This document shows positions 7,308-15,935 of a DNA stretch of 64,000 nt, piece after piece; position 1 is the first letter of the stretch; every line of letters begins with the position of its first letter. The DNA is from Nitrospira sp. (GTDB lineage: Bacteria > Nitrospirota > Nitrospiria > Nitrospirales > Nitrospiraceae). Under the pieces are notes generated by a model. It was not told where the DNA came from. It saw nothing but the letters and a program-made list of their open reading frames with translations, and ran no database searches. Location of the stretch: assembly GCA_024998565.1 (NCBI GenBank), contig JACOEM010000009.1, forward strand, positions 62,001-126,000. Reading direction: 5' to 3'. The position numbers and the translations under genes were made by a program.

Positions 7308-9038
7308 ATGAAACACACCACGACGCATTCGCAAACAGAGCCGGCAGCCAAAGGTTTTTCTCCCGGTTTTGCCGCGCTCGGATTAGAAGCCTCGCTGTTG
7401 ACCACCCTGGAGGCCCTGGGCTACGAAGAGCCCACCCCGATTCAGCGTGAAGCCATTCCTCCGCTTCTGGAGGGGCGCGACTTGCTGGGGCAGGCCGCCA
7501 CGGGAACCGGAAAAACAGCGGCGTTTGCGTTGCCGCTCCTGCAGCGGATCGCCCACGGGCCACGGCAGCGGCCCACGGCCTTGGTGTTGGTGCCGACCCG
7601 TGAACTGGCCGTGCAGGTGAGCGAGGCGGTGCAGCGGTACGGGAAAGAACTGCGGATCGGTGTGCTGGCTTTGTACGGCGGCCAAGCGATGGGGCCGCAA
7701 CTGCAGGCGCTCAGACGCGGGGTGGAAGTCATTGTTGCGACGCCGGGCCGGGCCCTGGATCACCTTCGCCGCAAGACCTTGAAGCTGGCCGATCTTCAAG
7801 TGGTGGTGCTCGATGAGGCGGACGAAATGCTCGACATGGGCTTCGCCGACGACCTCGATGCCATTCTCGAACAGACTCCGGCGACCAAGCAGACTGCGTT
7901 GTTCTCGGCGACCATGCCGCCGCGGATTGCGTCCATCGCTCGCCGGCATTTGAAGAATCCGGTGGATGTGACGATTGCCCGTGAGCCGGTGAAGGCAGGC
8001 GCCGCGCCGCGCGTGCAGCAGACCGCTTATGTGGTGGCGCGACAGCATAAGGTGTCTGCGCTGGCCCGCGTGTTGGATATTGCGACGCCCAAGTCGGCGC
8101 TCGTGTTCTGCCGGACCCGGTTGGAAGTGGATGAGGTGACGGCAGCGTTGAACGGGCGCGGGTATCGGGCCGAGGCGATCCATGGCGGCATGAGCCAGGT
8201 GCAGCGGGATCGCGTGATGCAGGCGTTTCGCTCAGGACAAACCGAACTCCTCGTGGCGACCGACGTGGCCGCGCGCGGGTTGGATATTCCATCCGTTTCC
8301 CACGTGATTAATTACGACCTGCCCTCGTCCTTGGAAGTCTATGTCCATCGGATCGGGCGAACGGGCCGGGCGGGTCGCGAAGGTGCGGCCATGACCATTA
8401 TCGAGCCGCGTGAACAGCGATTGTTGCGCGCGGTCGAACAGCATACCAAAGCGAAAATTACGGTCGCTGCGGTGCCATCCCTGGGTGATCTGCTGGCCAA
8501 ACGGCTGGAGCGGACCAAGGCCTCCATCCAGGAAACCCTGGAGGCCGGCGAGCTCGAAGATTTTCGCCGTGTCGTGGAAGCGCTGTCGGCGTCGGCAGAG
8601 CCGGCGGATATCGCGGCGGCGGCCATCAAGCTGGTCTACCGGTCCCATGGCGGTGAACGGGCGGAAGAAGAAATCCCGGCAGTCTCGACCAGGCCGCCGG
8701 AGCCCTATCGGTCGTCGCGTCCTTCGTACGGCTCCGCTCCTCAACAGGGAGATCGCGCGCGTGCGCCTCGTGGTGGCCCTGGTCGCGGTGGTCGGGCGGC
8801 CGGAACCGTGCGGGTCTATGTCGGGGCCGGGCGGGCGGCAGGGATCAGACCCGGGGATCTTGTCGGTGCCATTGCCAATGAGGCTGGTGTGCCGTCGCGC
8901 ATGATCGGGGCGATCGAAGTCGAGGAGCGATTCTCTCTGGTGGATGTGCAGGAAGAGGCGGCCCGGCAGATTATCGAGGCGCTCGGACGGACGCGCATCA
9001 AGGGCCAAAAAGTCGCCGTGAGATTGTTCAGAGATTAG
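7308..9038 (+). CDS. DEAD-box ATP-dependent RNA helicase with DbpA-type C-terminal RNA-binding domain
   Basis: This 576-residue SF2 RNA helicase shows the motifs in order: Q motif (GYEEPTPIQREAIPPLL), motif I ATGTGKTAAF, PTRELAVQ, TPGR, DEAD in VVLDEADEMLDMGF, SAT in LFSATMPP, then TDVAARGLDIP and HRIGRTGRAG. After a linker and an RG-rich patch (RARAPRGGPGRGGRAAG) comes a DbpA/CsdA-type RNA-binding domain (RVYVGAGRAAGIRPGDLVGA ... VAVRLF). It probably acts in ribosome assembly or RNA turnover, as DeaD/CshA/DbpA proteins do. ATG at 7308 lies 15 bases after an AAGAAAGG; the N-terminus before the Q motif is short and unconserved. Confidence 0.94.
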   Translation: MKHTTTHSQTEPAAKGFSPGFAALGLEASLLTTLEALGYEEPTPIQREAIPPLLEGRDLLGQAATGTGKTAAFALPLLQRIAHGPRQRPTALVLVPTRELAVQVSEAVQRYGKELRIGVLALYGGQAMGPQLQALRRGVEVIVATPGRALDHLRRKTLKLADLQVVVLDEADEMLDMGFADDLDAILEQTPATKQTALFSATMPPRIASIARRHLKNPVDVTIAREPVKAGAAPRVQQTAYVVARQHKVSALARVLDIATPKSALVFCRTRLEVDEVTAALNGRGYRAEAIHGGMSQVQRDRVMQAFRSGQTELLVATDVAARGLDIPSVSHVINYDLPSSLEVYVHRIGRTGRAGREGAAMTIIEPREQRLLRAVEQHTKAKITVAAVPSLGDLLAKRLERTKASIQETLEAGELEDFRRVVEALSASAEPADIAAAAIKLVYRSHGGERAEEEIPAVSTRPPEPYRSSRPSYGSAPQQGDRARAPRGGPGRGGRAAGTVRVYVGAGRAAGIRPGDLVGAIANEAGVPSRMIGAIEVEERFSLVDVQEEAARQIIEALGRTRIKGQKVAVRLFRD

Positions 9039-9486
9039 GCCACGAGGCGGGCCGGCCGTTGACGGACGTCACGACCGGCTCACCGCGTGATCTTCCGGAG
9101 TCTGTCCTCTGCCGACAGGCCCCACCGTCGAGTCCGGCCGGTGGATCCCCCGCGCAGGCTGAGCCGGCACCACCGTTCCGGCCCGGCATCTTCCGTCTTG
9201 GCCCTTGTTGCCTGACCGGTTTTGCGATACCATCCCGCACAGACATGATGCGTCTCACCCATACCGTGCCGGCCGCCTCGCGATCGTGAGGGTGTGCCGG
9301 CAGAGTGTGCGTCACACCTCATTACCCGATCAGTTCCAGGCAGACAGTCTCTGTGGTGCCTCGCACCGGCGAGCCATTACGGAAAGGGACTGGCGGCGTC
9401 TGACGTGTGGTGACGATCCAGGAGGATGGCGTAGGGGTGAGACCGGGTTCCGATGAGTCAATGCGACGGAGAGGCTCTGTGTTGAG
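9039..9486. other. Intergenic region between two helicase genes
   Basis: No gene is supported in this 448-base stretch. Candidate reading frames are proline/arginine-rich and lack ribosome sites. I saw no repeat, strong terminator or clear promoter. Confidence 0.4.
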
Positions 9487-11049
9487 ATGGCGGTGACGCT
9501 CGCATCATGGAAAGCCGTGCTGCGGGACTGGCAGACGAGGGCGGTCGCCGATGTGTTGGCGCAGCCGCGCGAGGACTACCTCGTCACCGCGACACCTGCG
9601 GCCGGAAAAACCCGCTTCGCGCTCCGGATCGCGCATCAATATCTGGCCGACCGGGCTGCGAGTCGTGTGCTGGTGATCTGCCCGACGAACCATCTTCGAA
9701 CGCAGTGGGCCTCGGCCGCGGGGCAGGTCGGTATCCAACTCGATCCGGCGCTCTCGAATGAGCAGGCCTGCGAGGCACGCGACTATCACGGCGCGGTCGT
9801 GACCTATCAGCAGGTCTGTCTGGCACCGGAAGTATTCCGGCGCGCCTGCCGCAGCCGTAAGACGCTGGTCATCCTCGATGAGTTGCACCATGCCGGTGAC
9901 GGCAAGGATTGGGGCAAGGCGCTGCGCGAGTCCTTCGGCGAGGCGGTTTTTCGTCTGGCCCTGTCCGGCACTCCCTTCCGCTCGGACAACAACCCGATTC
10001 CCTTTGTGCGATATGAGCAGGGCGAGAGCCAGGCGGATTTCACCTATGGGTATTCGCATTCGATTCGTGACGGGGTCTGTCGCCCGATTCTGTTTCCGAG
10101 TTACGAAGGCGAACTGACCTGGCTGTCGGACGGGCGCGAGCATCGGGCTACCTTCGAAGACGGCTTAACCTTCGAGCGCCAGCGGGAACGGCTCAAGACC
10201 GCGTTGCTCCAGGAGACATGGCTGGGCCCTGTCTTGAGCGATGCCCATGCGGAGTTACAGCGCTTGCGGAAGCAGGAGCAGGCGGATGCGGGCGGGTTGA
10301 TCGTGACCATGAACCAGGACCATGCCCGGCAGGTGGCGGATCTGGTGTTGAAGCTTACGGGTACGCGCGCGCTGGTGGCGGTATCCGACGATCCATCCGC
10401 CTCGAAGACCATCGAGACCTTTGCGCATCACAAGCAGCAGCAGTGGCTGGTGGCGGTGAATATGGTGAGCGAAGGCGTCGATATTCCTCGCCTGCGGGTC
10501 GGTGTGTATGCGACCAACGTGTTGACCGAGATGTATTTCCGCCAGGTCGTCGGACGGTTCGTGCGGATGCAGGAGAAGGTGCCGAAACCGCAACGGGCCT
10601 GGCTCTATCTGCCGAAGGATGCGACGCTGGTCCATTATGCCAAACGCATCAAGGTCGAGCGCGATCACGTCCTCGAAGAGATCATGCCGTCCGTGCAGCG
10701 GACATTGTTCGGCACGGCGGCGACGTCGCTGAAGGAATACATTCCGCTCAACGGCGTGGCCAGGCTGGATGCCTTGATCGGCGCGGATGAGGGGGACCCG
10801 GCGGGTGAAGGCAAGGGGCAGCCGGAACCGGCGGTCGCGTTGCATGACCAGAAGAACGCCTTGCGGGACAAACATCGCTCTCTGGTCGGGGCGGTGGCGC
10901 GGAAATGCGGGATGGATCATCGGCAGCTCAATGCGGAGTTGATCAAGCGGACAGGCGGCCGGGTCGATCAGGCGACCATCCCGCAATTGGAGCGGCGGAT
11001 CGCTCTGCTGGAAAAGTGGCGTGATTCCGGCTTCGACAAGAAGCGCTGA
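9487..11049 (+). CDS. SF2 DEAD/DEAH-type helicase (RadD/XPB-like), DNA-directed
   Basis: This 520-residue superfamily 2 protein has motif I ATPAAGKTRFA (near residue 35), Ia VICPTNHLRTQW, a DELHH motif II (VILDELHHAGDGK), motif III LSGTPFRSD, a second RecA domain with GLIVTMNQDHARQVADL, motif V VAVNMVSEGVDIPRL and motif VI QVVGRFVRMQ. The layout matches bacterial and phage RadD/ComF-like SF2 helicases. The C-terminal 120 residues (VRHKH-type basic helix RDKHRSLVGAVARKCGMDHR, then TIPQLERRIALLEKW) may bind nucleic acid. Substrate is unknown; repair or plasmid/phage functions are typical. It is followed 81 bases later by the AAA+-like gene on the same strand. Confidence 0.85.
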   Translation: MAVTLASWKAVLRDWQTRAVADVLAQPREDYLVTATPAAGKTRFALRIAHQYLADRAASRVLVICPTNHLRTQWASAAGQVGIQLDPALSNEQACEARDYHGAVVTYQQVCLAPEVFRRACRSRKTLVILDELHHAGDGKDWGKALRESFGEAVFRLALSGTPFRSDNNPIPFVRYEQGESQADFTYGYSHSIRDGVCRPILFPSYEGELTWLSDGREHRATFEDGLTFERQRERLKTALLQETWLGPVLSDAHAELQRLRKQEQADAGGLIVTMNQDHARQVADLVLKLTGTRALVAVSDDPSASKTIETFAHHKQQQWLVAVNMVSEGVDIPRLRVGVYATNVLTEMYFRQVVGRFVRMQEKVPKPQRAWLYLPKDATLVHYAKRIKVERDHVLEEIMPSVQRTLFGTAATSLKEYIPLNGVARLDALIGADEGDPAGEGKGQPEPAVALHDQKNALRDKHRSLVGAVARKCGMDHRQLNAELIKRTGGRVDQATIPQLERRIALLEKWRDSGFDKKR

Positions 11050-11130
11050 GCGGCTGAAGTGTGGTAATGATGGCAGGCTCCATCGGCGGATGTGCGATTC
11101 GTTGAATATTGATGTGAGAGGAAGGCACGC

Positions 11131-11676
11131 ATGGCTGGGAAACAAGCGGCGCGCCGCACAAGTGCGGTCGCCAAGAAGATCACGAAGCAGGCGGTGAAGA
11201 AAACGGGAACGAAGAAAGCGGCGCCTGCGCGCCGCGCACAGACGCGTCGCGCCAAGCGGCCGTCCGTGGCGGTGGTGGTGCTGTCCGGCTCCACTCCGCT
11301 TCGCCGGAACAAAGCGGCGGAGTTGGTGGCGGAAGAACTGCAATTGGATCTGGCGAAGGTGAATCTCTCCTCAGTGGTCAGCCGACAGGTCGGCGAGACG
11401 GAGAAGAACATCAACCGGGTGTTCGATGAGGCGGAACGGAGCGGATCGATTCTCTTCTTCGACGGCGCGGATGCGCTGTTCGGCACGGGCCGGGCGGGCG
11501 CCAGTCACTCGACCGCTGCCGGGGCGGCCCATCTGCTACAACGCATCGAGGACCATACCGGCCTCGTCATTCTCACGACCAACGGGAAAAGCCGGATCGA
11601 TCAAGCCTTGTCGCGGCAAGCGAAGGTGTCTGTGATGGTGGGCATCAAGAAGAAGCCAAAGAAGAAGACGGCCTGA
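11131..11676 (+). CDS. AAA+ ATPase-like pseudoenzyme with a histone-H1-like basic tail
   Basis: This 181-residue protein begins with about 43 residues carrying 16 Lys/Arg and no acidic residue (KQAARRTSAVAKKITKQAVK...), like bacterial H1/HU-tail proteins. It continues as an AAA+ domain: KAAELVAEELQLDLAKVNLS, VVSRQVGETEKNINRVFDEA, ILFFDGADALFGTG, LLQRIEDHTGLVILTTN. In canonical relatives the first block is GPPGTGKT and the Walker B is DEAD. Here the P-loop reads SGSTPLRRN and the catalytic Glu is Gly (DGAD), so ATP hydrolysis is unlikely. The arginine-finger/lid region is truncated and a second basic tail (KKKPKKKT) ends it. GAGAGGAAGG precedes the ATG. Confidence 0.85.
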   Translation: MAGKQAARRTSAVAKKITKQAVKKTGTKKAAPARRAQTRRAKRPSVAVVVLSGSTPLRRNKAAELVAEELQLDLAKVNLSSVVSRQVGETEKNINRVFDEAERSGSILFFDGADALFGTGRAGASHSTAAGAAHLLQRIEDHTGLVILTTNGKSRIDQALSRQAKVSVMVGIKKKPKKKTA

Positions 11677-11780
11677 GGAGTCGGCCGACCCATAGCCACC
11701 TATATGGAACGGCCAAAAGAGCCTATGGCGTATAGCTTATAGCGGAAGGCAAGAAGTCGAGAATGGGCGTAGTTGTTATC

Positions 11781-11825
11781 AGCCATACGCTCTTACTCTC
11801 CACGAAATACGTTTCACGTTTCACG
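11781..11825 (-). repeat. Dispersed intergenic repeat, copy C
   Basis: On the minus strand this reads CGTGAAACGTGAAACGTATT then TCGTGGAGAGTAAGAGCGTATGGCT. It matches copy A at 5131-5177 in block order and spacing, and the CGTGAA...CGTAT part matches 19301-19346. It is noncoding. Confidence 0.45.
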
Positions 11826-11839
11826 GATCGGCGAGCGAT

Positions 11840-11875
11840 GCGAGAACGCGGCTGACAGACTTTTTCAGCATCCTG
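11840..11875 (-). repeat. Palindromic-repeat family end module
   Basis: The plus strand reads GCGAGAACGCGGCTGACAGA then CTTTTTCAGCATCCTG. It differs at about six of 36 positions from 59606-59641 and is related in reverse to 21920-21958. It lies six bases past the end of the small zinc-finger gene, as other copies lie at gene ends. Confidence 0.6.
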
Positions 11876-11881
11876 TGAGGA

Positions 11882-12052
11882 TTATTCCGTTTCTTCGCTG
11901 GCCTCCAGGCACTTCGTGCACTGTTCCAGGTCGGGCACGCCATGGGCGCTGCAGAAGTGCCGATGGCAGAGGCCGCAGAGCATAAAGGTCATCTTGATGC
12001 GGTCTTCCGCTTCGCAGTAGTAACAGTTTTTTGCGGTTCTTGCCTTCGGCAT
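11882..12052 (-). CDS. Small zinc-ribbon / AN1-like zinc-finger protein (56 aa)
   Basis: The minus strand from the ATG at 12052 encodes 56 residues with four Cys pairs and His ligands: NCYYC, MLCGLCHRHFC, SAHGVP and QCTKCLE. The order C-x2-C, C-x2-C-H-x2-H-x-C, C-x2-C suits two zinc sites in a treble-clef or AN1-like finger. GAGGAGAAGGACC lies just before the start, a strong ribosome site. Such small Zn proteins often bind nucleic acid or protein partners; no role is known here. It is downstream of prfC on the same strand but 318 bases away. Confidence 0.75.
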   Translation of the reverse strand: MPKARTAKNCYYCEAEDRIKMTFMLCGLCHRHFCSAHGVPDLEQCTKCLEASEETE

Positions 12053-12370
12053 GGTCCTTCTCCTCGAAACGTGTGTCGGTTCAACTGCCGGCCAGTGATT
12101 GAGTGCACGAGCCGGTCTCTGTCGGCGTCAGTGCGCTTCGCCGTTCCATGCCGATGATCGGGCATGGGGGCGGCAGGACCTGAAACCATGACGGGGGCGG
12201 GCAAGGCACCTAGGCCGAGTTAGCCTGAGGCGCTAAGGGCAGCTAGAGGTGTGATCGTGCTCGCGTTCACCAGTCCACAGGGTCGGCCGGCACTCCCGTG
12301 GATCGCTGACTCGTTATAACACATTTTGCCGGCCGTGGGCTCGGTCCTGACCGGGCGGCCTGGCCCGTGT
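12053..12370. other. Intergenic region between prfC and the small zinc protein gene
   Basis: No additional gene is supported in these 318 bases. Both flanking genes run leftward. A TTATAAC around 12315 is the most promoter-like element, but it has no clear -35 and its direction is uncertain. Confidence 0.35.
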
Positions 12371-13999
12371 TTATTGTGCCGTGGCCTGCTCGACTTCTTC
12401 CCGCAATAGAAACTTGATCGACGGGTTCGATTTGATGCAATAGGCCAGCAGGTGTTCGGTAGTGAACAGCATCACGCCGCGGCCCTGCTGATCGACGAGC
12501 CGGATGGTGTCGGACGGCCAATAGACGGCCGAAATCGTCGCGGGATCGCCGACAATCCAGCGGGCCAGCGCATGGGGCAGGCGCTCCACGGATGTTTTCA
12601 CCCCGTACTCGTTCTCCAGCCGCGACATGACGACATCGAACTGCAATTCACCCACCGCAGCCAATACCGGTTCGCGACGCACGTGGTCCGGTGAATAAAA
12701 GATCTGCATGACCCCTTCTTCTTCCAGCTGCTTGAGCCCCTTCTGAAACTGTTTGTGCTTTGAAATATCTTGTGTGCGCAAGAGGCCGAAACATTCCGGC
12801 GGAAAGTGCGGAATGGGATCGAAGGTCAGTGCCGGATCCGAGGTCAGGGTATCTCCGATGGTGAACAGCCCGGGGTTCACCAACCCGACGACATCGCCGG
12901 GGTAGGCCTCGTCGATCGTTTCGCGGTCGCGACCGAACAGGCGATGGGGGCGTGTCATCCGGATCTTTCGGCCCAGGCGCGCATGATGAACCATCATGTC
13001 CTTTTCGAAGCGCCCGGAGCAGATGCGGAGGAAGGCCATGCGGTCGCGATGCTGCGGATCCATGTTCGCCTGAATCTTGAACACGAAGCCGGAGAACGCT
13101 TCGTCGGTCGGTTGAATCAGTCCCTGCGCCGTCTGGCGTGGCCCGGGAGGCGGCGCGAGCTTGGTGAATGCATCCAGGAACGGCCCGACGCCGAAGTTGG
13201 TCAACGCGCTGCCGAAGAAGACCGGCGTCAATTCACCTGCGAGGAACCGGTCGCGATCGAATGACGTGCCCGCGCCTGTCAACAGCCCGATCTCTTCCTG
13301 GAGCGGCCCGTAGGCGTCGCCAAGGGTTTCCGCCAGTTTCGGGTTCGGAAAGGCCTCGACCGTCATCGGGGCGCGGCGTTGATTGTGCGCCGTGCGCTGG
13401 AAGAACAGCACCTGCCGGTTCTGAAAATCGTAGACCCCTTGAAAGCCGGACCCTTCGCCGATCGGCCAGTTGAAGGGCACCGCCGTCATTCCCAGGGTTC
13501 GTTCGATTTCGTCCAGCAGGTCGAACGGATGGCGGCCCGGCTGGTCCATCTTGTTGATGAAGGTCAGGATCGGGATGCCGCGCTTACGGCAGACGGCAAA
13601 GAGTTTCTTGGTCTGCGGCTCGATACCCTTGGCGCCGTCCAGCACCATGACGGCGCTGTCCACGGCCATAAGTGTGCGGTACGTGTCTTCGCTGAAGTCC
13701 TGGTGGCCTGGCGTATCCAGCAGGTTGACCCGCGCGCCCAGATAGTCGAACTGCAACATGGTGGATGTGATCGAAATACCGCGCGCCTGCTCCAATTCCA
13801 TCCAGTCGGACTTGGCCTGCCGTTGAGTAGAACGCGCCTGCACCGCGCCGGCCAGGTGGACGGCTCCTGCGTACAACAACAGTTTTTCCGTCAACGTGGT
13901 TTTTCCGGCGTCCGGATGGGAAATGATCGCAAACGTGCGCCGTCGCAGCACTTCTCGCCGCAGTTCATCGGCCGCGGATTTCTCAACCGGCAGGGACAT
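12371..13999 (-). CDS. prfC: Peptide chain release factor 3 (RF3)
   Basis: GTPase that recycles RF1/RF2 from the ribosome after termination. It has 542 residues, about the family length (529 in E. coli). G motifs: G1 SHPDAGKTTLTEKLL, G2 RGISITSTMLQFDY, G3 LLDTPGHQDFSEDTYRTL, G4 FINKMDQPGRHPFDLLDEIE. The GARVNLLDTPGHQDF block and the KTSVERLPHALARWI C-terminal segment distinguish RF3 from EF-G and TypA. The QFQKGLKQLEEEGVMQIF block is also RF3-specific. It is monocistronic by spacing, with a divergent stretch without genes upstream. Confidence 0.97.
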   Translation of the reverse strand: MSLPVEKSAADELRREVLRRRTFAIISHPDAGKTTLTEKLLLYAGAVHLAGAVQARSTQRQAKSDWMELEQARGISITSTMLQFDYLGARVNLLDTPGHQDFSEDTYRTLMAVDSAVMVLDGAKGIEPQTKKLFAVCRKRGIPILTFINKMDQPGRHPFDLLDEIERTLGMTAVPFNWPIGEGSGFQGVYDFQNRQVLFFQRTAHNQRRAPMTVEAFPNPKLAETLGDAYGPLQEEIGLLTGAGTSFDRDRFLAGELTPVFFGSALTNFGVGPFLDAFTKLAPPPGPRQTAQGLIQPTDEAFSGFVFKIQANMDPQHRDRMAFLRICSGRFEKDMMVHHARLGRKIRMTRPHRLFGRDRETIDEAYPGDVVGLVNPGLFTIGDTLTSDPALTFDPIPHFPPECFGLLRTQDISKHKQFQKGLKQLEEEGVMQIFYSPDHVRREPVLAAVGELQFDVVMSRLENEYGVKTSVERLPHALARWIVGDPATISAVYWPSDTIRLVDQQGRGVMLFTTEHLLAYCIKSNPSIKFLLREEVEQATAQ

Positions 14000-14422
14000 A
14001 GGGGTTCTCTTTGTGGTTAGGAAAAGCCAACGGGACAGGGGATCAGGGCATCGCCTGGCGTCGCTGGATGTGAACTCTTTCTTTTATCAGTCGGAGTGGG
14101 GTGGCGGCAAGGAGGGAGAAGATGGGAGGGCAGCCAGGTGCTCCTGGAAGACACTGCCGGCTCACCGTCTCGCCGGCGTGCGCAATCGTGATGCTCGTTA
14201 TTCCTCGCATCGCGCACCTCGCGCAACGCGCGGTCGCAGACTCCCCTCGTTGGACGCGCGCAGTTTGGGGACCACCCAGGCTGCCCGCCCTGGGTGAGGG
14301 GATAAAGAGAGATTTCGGATGGCGCGCACGATCGGAATGTGCTCGTCCCATGCGCGCAGTGACTGCTTCCTGCCTCCCCCCCGTTACCTGACGAAGGTGC
14401 TAGTGGGGATCGGCGGTGCCGA
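14000..14422. other. Intergenic region upstream of prfC
   Basis: No supportable gene in 423 bases. Short frames on both strands lack signal sequences, domains and ribosome sites. The region should contain the prfC promoter and the terminator of the LEA-like gene, but neither could be pinned down. Confidence 0.4.
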
Positions 14423-14728
14423 CTATTTGCCCAGTGGGTTGGTCAGCGTGCCTTTGGCGCTTTCCTTGACGCCTTTGACGTCTTCTTTGACCTGACCGAC
14501 GCCCTGCTTGGTCTTGTCGATGTCCAGCTTCTTAGCGTCTTCCTTCGTTTGGCCCGCATCGGTTTTGAGTTTGCCGGTGGCTTCCGTCAGCGACTTGCCC
14601 GTGCCCTTCATCGCCTCTTTGCCTTCGGCTACGAGGCCCTCGGCATGGGCTGATGGCAGAAACGGCGAGAGTGAACCGGCACCGAGACCGGCGGCGACTG
14701 CGATGGCGACGATCAATGATTTCTGCAT
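14423..14728 (-). CDS. Periplasmic LEA-like / CsbD-like repeat protein
   Basis: This 101-residue protein has a signal peptide (SLIVAIAVAAGLGAGSLSPFLPSAHA). The mature part is lysine/glycine/aspartate-rich with an 11-residue-type periodicity: GKEAMKGTGKSLTEATGKLK, TDAGQTKEDAKKLDIDKTKQ, GVGQVKEDVKGVKESAKGTL. This resembles group-3 LEA and CsbD/YtxH-like stress proteins that are disordered and become helical on drying or salt stress. A strong AAGGAGG lies just upstream. A second protein of the same type lies at 57540-57815. A protective or envelope-stress role is inferred only from composition. Confidence 0.75.
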   Translation of the reverse strand: MQKSLIVAIAVAAGLGAGSLSPFLPSAHAEGLVAEGKEAMKGTGKSLTEATGKLKTDAGQTKEDAKKLDIDKTKQGVGQVKEDVKGVKESAKGTLTNPLGK

Positions 14729-15001
14729 GACAACCCTCCTTGGTAAGCGGACACGATTCGCTGCATGGGGGCGTAGGAAAGTGGCTACCTGCTCGGCCTG
14801 TGCAGGCCAATGCCGTGCTCCTGGTTGGTCACTATATCAGGATAGCGGAAGTTTTGTTTCGCGACCTTTGTGCTGCGACGCAAACGCCTAGAGAAAGTCG
14901 AGCCACATGGAGGCTGGTGCTTCGCTTGGCATATAATCCCGTTGCCGTATAGTGTTCAGGAAGTAAAGTCTGCAGCCTGATGGTATTTCTATGGGGACCA
15001 T

Positions 15002-15751
15002 ATGAATGTCGATGACATCATCGGTTACGGAGAACTGGTCGGCGCTGAGAAATTGATGCTCCAGAAGGGAATGAATTTTGGAGCGGGAAAGGACTATTCC
15101 ATCCTACTCATGTCTCAACGAGCGAATGCACCGTATCGAGATATCGTTGATGAAGCCACTGGAATACTGGTGTATGAAGGCCATGATCAGCCACGCACAA
15201 AGGATTGTCCGAATCCCAAGGAGGTTGATCAACCGATCACAACGCCGAAAGGGACTTGGACAGAGAATGGCCGATTTTTTAATGCAGCCATGGATTTTCA
15301 GCGCGGGCTAAGAGAAAAAGCAGAGCTGGTGAAAGTCTACGAAAAAATTGCCGTCGGTGTATGGTGCTACAAGGGATTCTTTGAGCTGTTCGACGCGCAC
15401 TTTACGCTGCGGGAGGAAAAGAGGAAAATGTTTCAGTTCTTCCTCAAGCCTGTCGAAAAGAAAGCCTTTGGCCGAATCATTGAATTTCCACACAAACGGC
15501 TGATTCCGACCCATGTGAAAGTCGAAGTCTGGAAACGAGATCAGGGCAAGTGTGTCCAATGTGGTTTCCAGAAGAATCTCCATTACGATCACGACATCCC
15601 CTATTCCAAGGGTGGAAGCAGTCTTTCTGCACAGAACGTTCGAATCCTCTGCGCCAAATGCAACCTGGAAAAATCTGACAAGATCATGAGCCTATTGCCG
15701 TGGCTATGTGCAATAACAAGCTCCATTGTAGAGCTTGGGCGGCATCCTTAG
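15002..15751 (+). CDS. PUA/SRA-like domain fused to HNH endonuclease, candidate modification-dependent nuclease
   Basis: This 249-residue protein has two parts. Residues about 10-135 look like an SRA/YDG-type (PUA-like) reader: AGKDYSILLMSQRANAPY, GILVYEGHDQPR, GTWTENGRFFNAAMDFQRG, AELVKVYEKIAVGVWCYKG, FFELFDA. Residues about 168-228 are an HNH nuclease: VEVWKRDQGKCVQCG, LHYDHDIPYSKGG with D196/H197, N212, and CAKC zinc ligands pairing with CVQC. SRA-HNH enzymes (for example ScoA3McrA-like) cut DNA with modified cytosine. The gene is noticeably AT-richer than its neighbours, which fits horizontal acquisition. No methyltransferase lies next to it. Confidence 0.82.
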   Translation: MNVDDIIGYGELVGAEKLMLQKGMNFGAGKDYSILLMSQRANAPYRDIVDEATGILVYEGHDQPRTKDCPNPKEVDQPITTPKGTWTENGRFFNAAMDFQRGLREKAELVKVYEKIAVGVWCYKGFFELFDAHFTLREEKRKMFQFFLKPVEKKAFGRIIEFPHKRLIPTHVKVEVWKRDQGKCVQCGFQKNLHYDHDIPYSKGGSSLSAQNVRILCAKCNLEKSDKIMSLLPWLCAITSSIVELGRHP

Positions 15752-15935
15752 ACAGGTTGGATGGGGCATAGCAGGGCGCATTTGAAGCTGACGTTGGGAG
15801 TGCCCGGCAGGACAACGTGTTCGCGACGAATGACCCACTCTGTTCGGATATCGCTCGTGGTCTGATGGTTGTTACGAAACTGCAGGGTAGCCTATTCGCC
15901 CTTCTTTCATTTTTCATGCTATACAGCGTCACATC

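Noticed and set aside
6574-7563. A 329-codon minus-strand open frame
   Set aside because: It is antisense to pyrophosphatase and the helicase start, with no protein-like features.
10255-11343. A 362-codon open frame on the minus strand
   Set aside because: It is antisense to the SF2 helicase and AAA-like genes; high GC keeps antisense frames open.
14909-14937. A perfect TATAAT (14932-14937) upstream of the HNH nuclease gene as a promoter
   Set aside because: No acceptable -35 lies 16-18 bases upstream, so I do not list it as a promoter, although it may be one.
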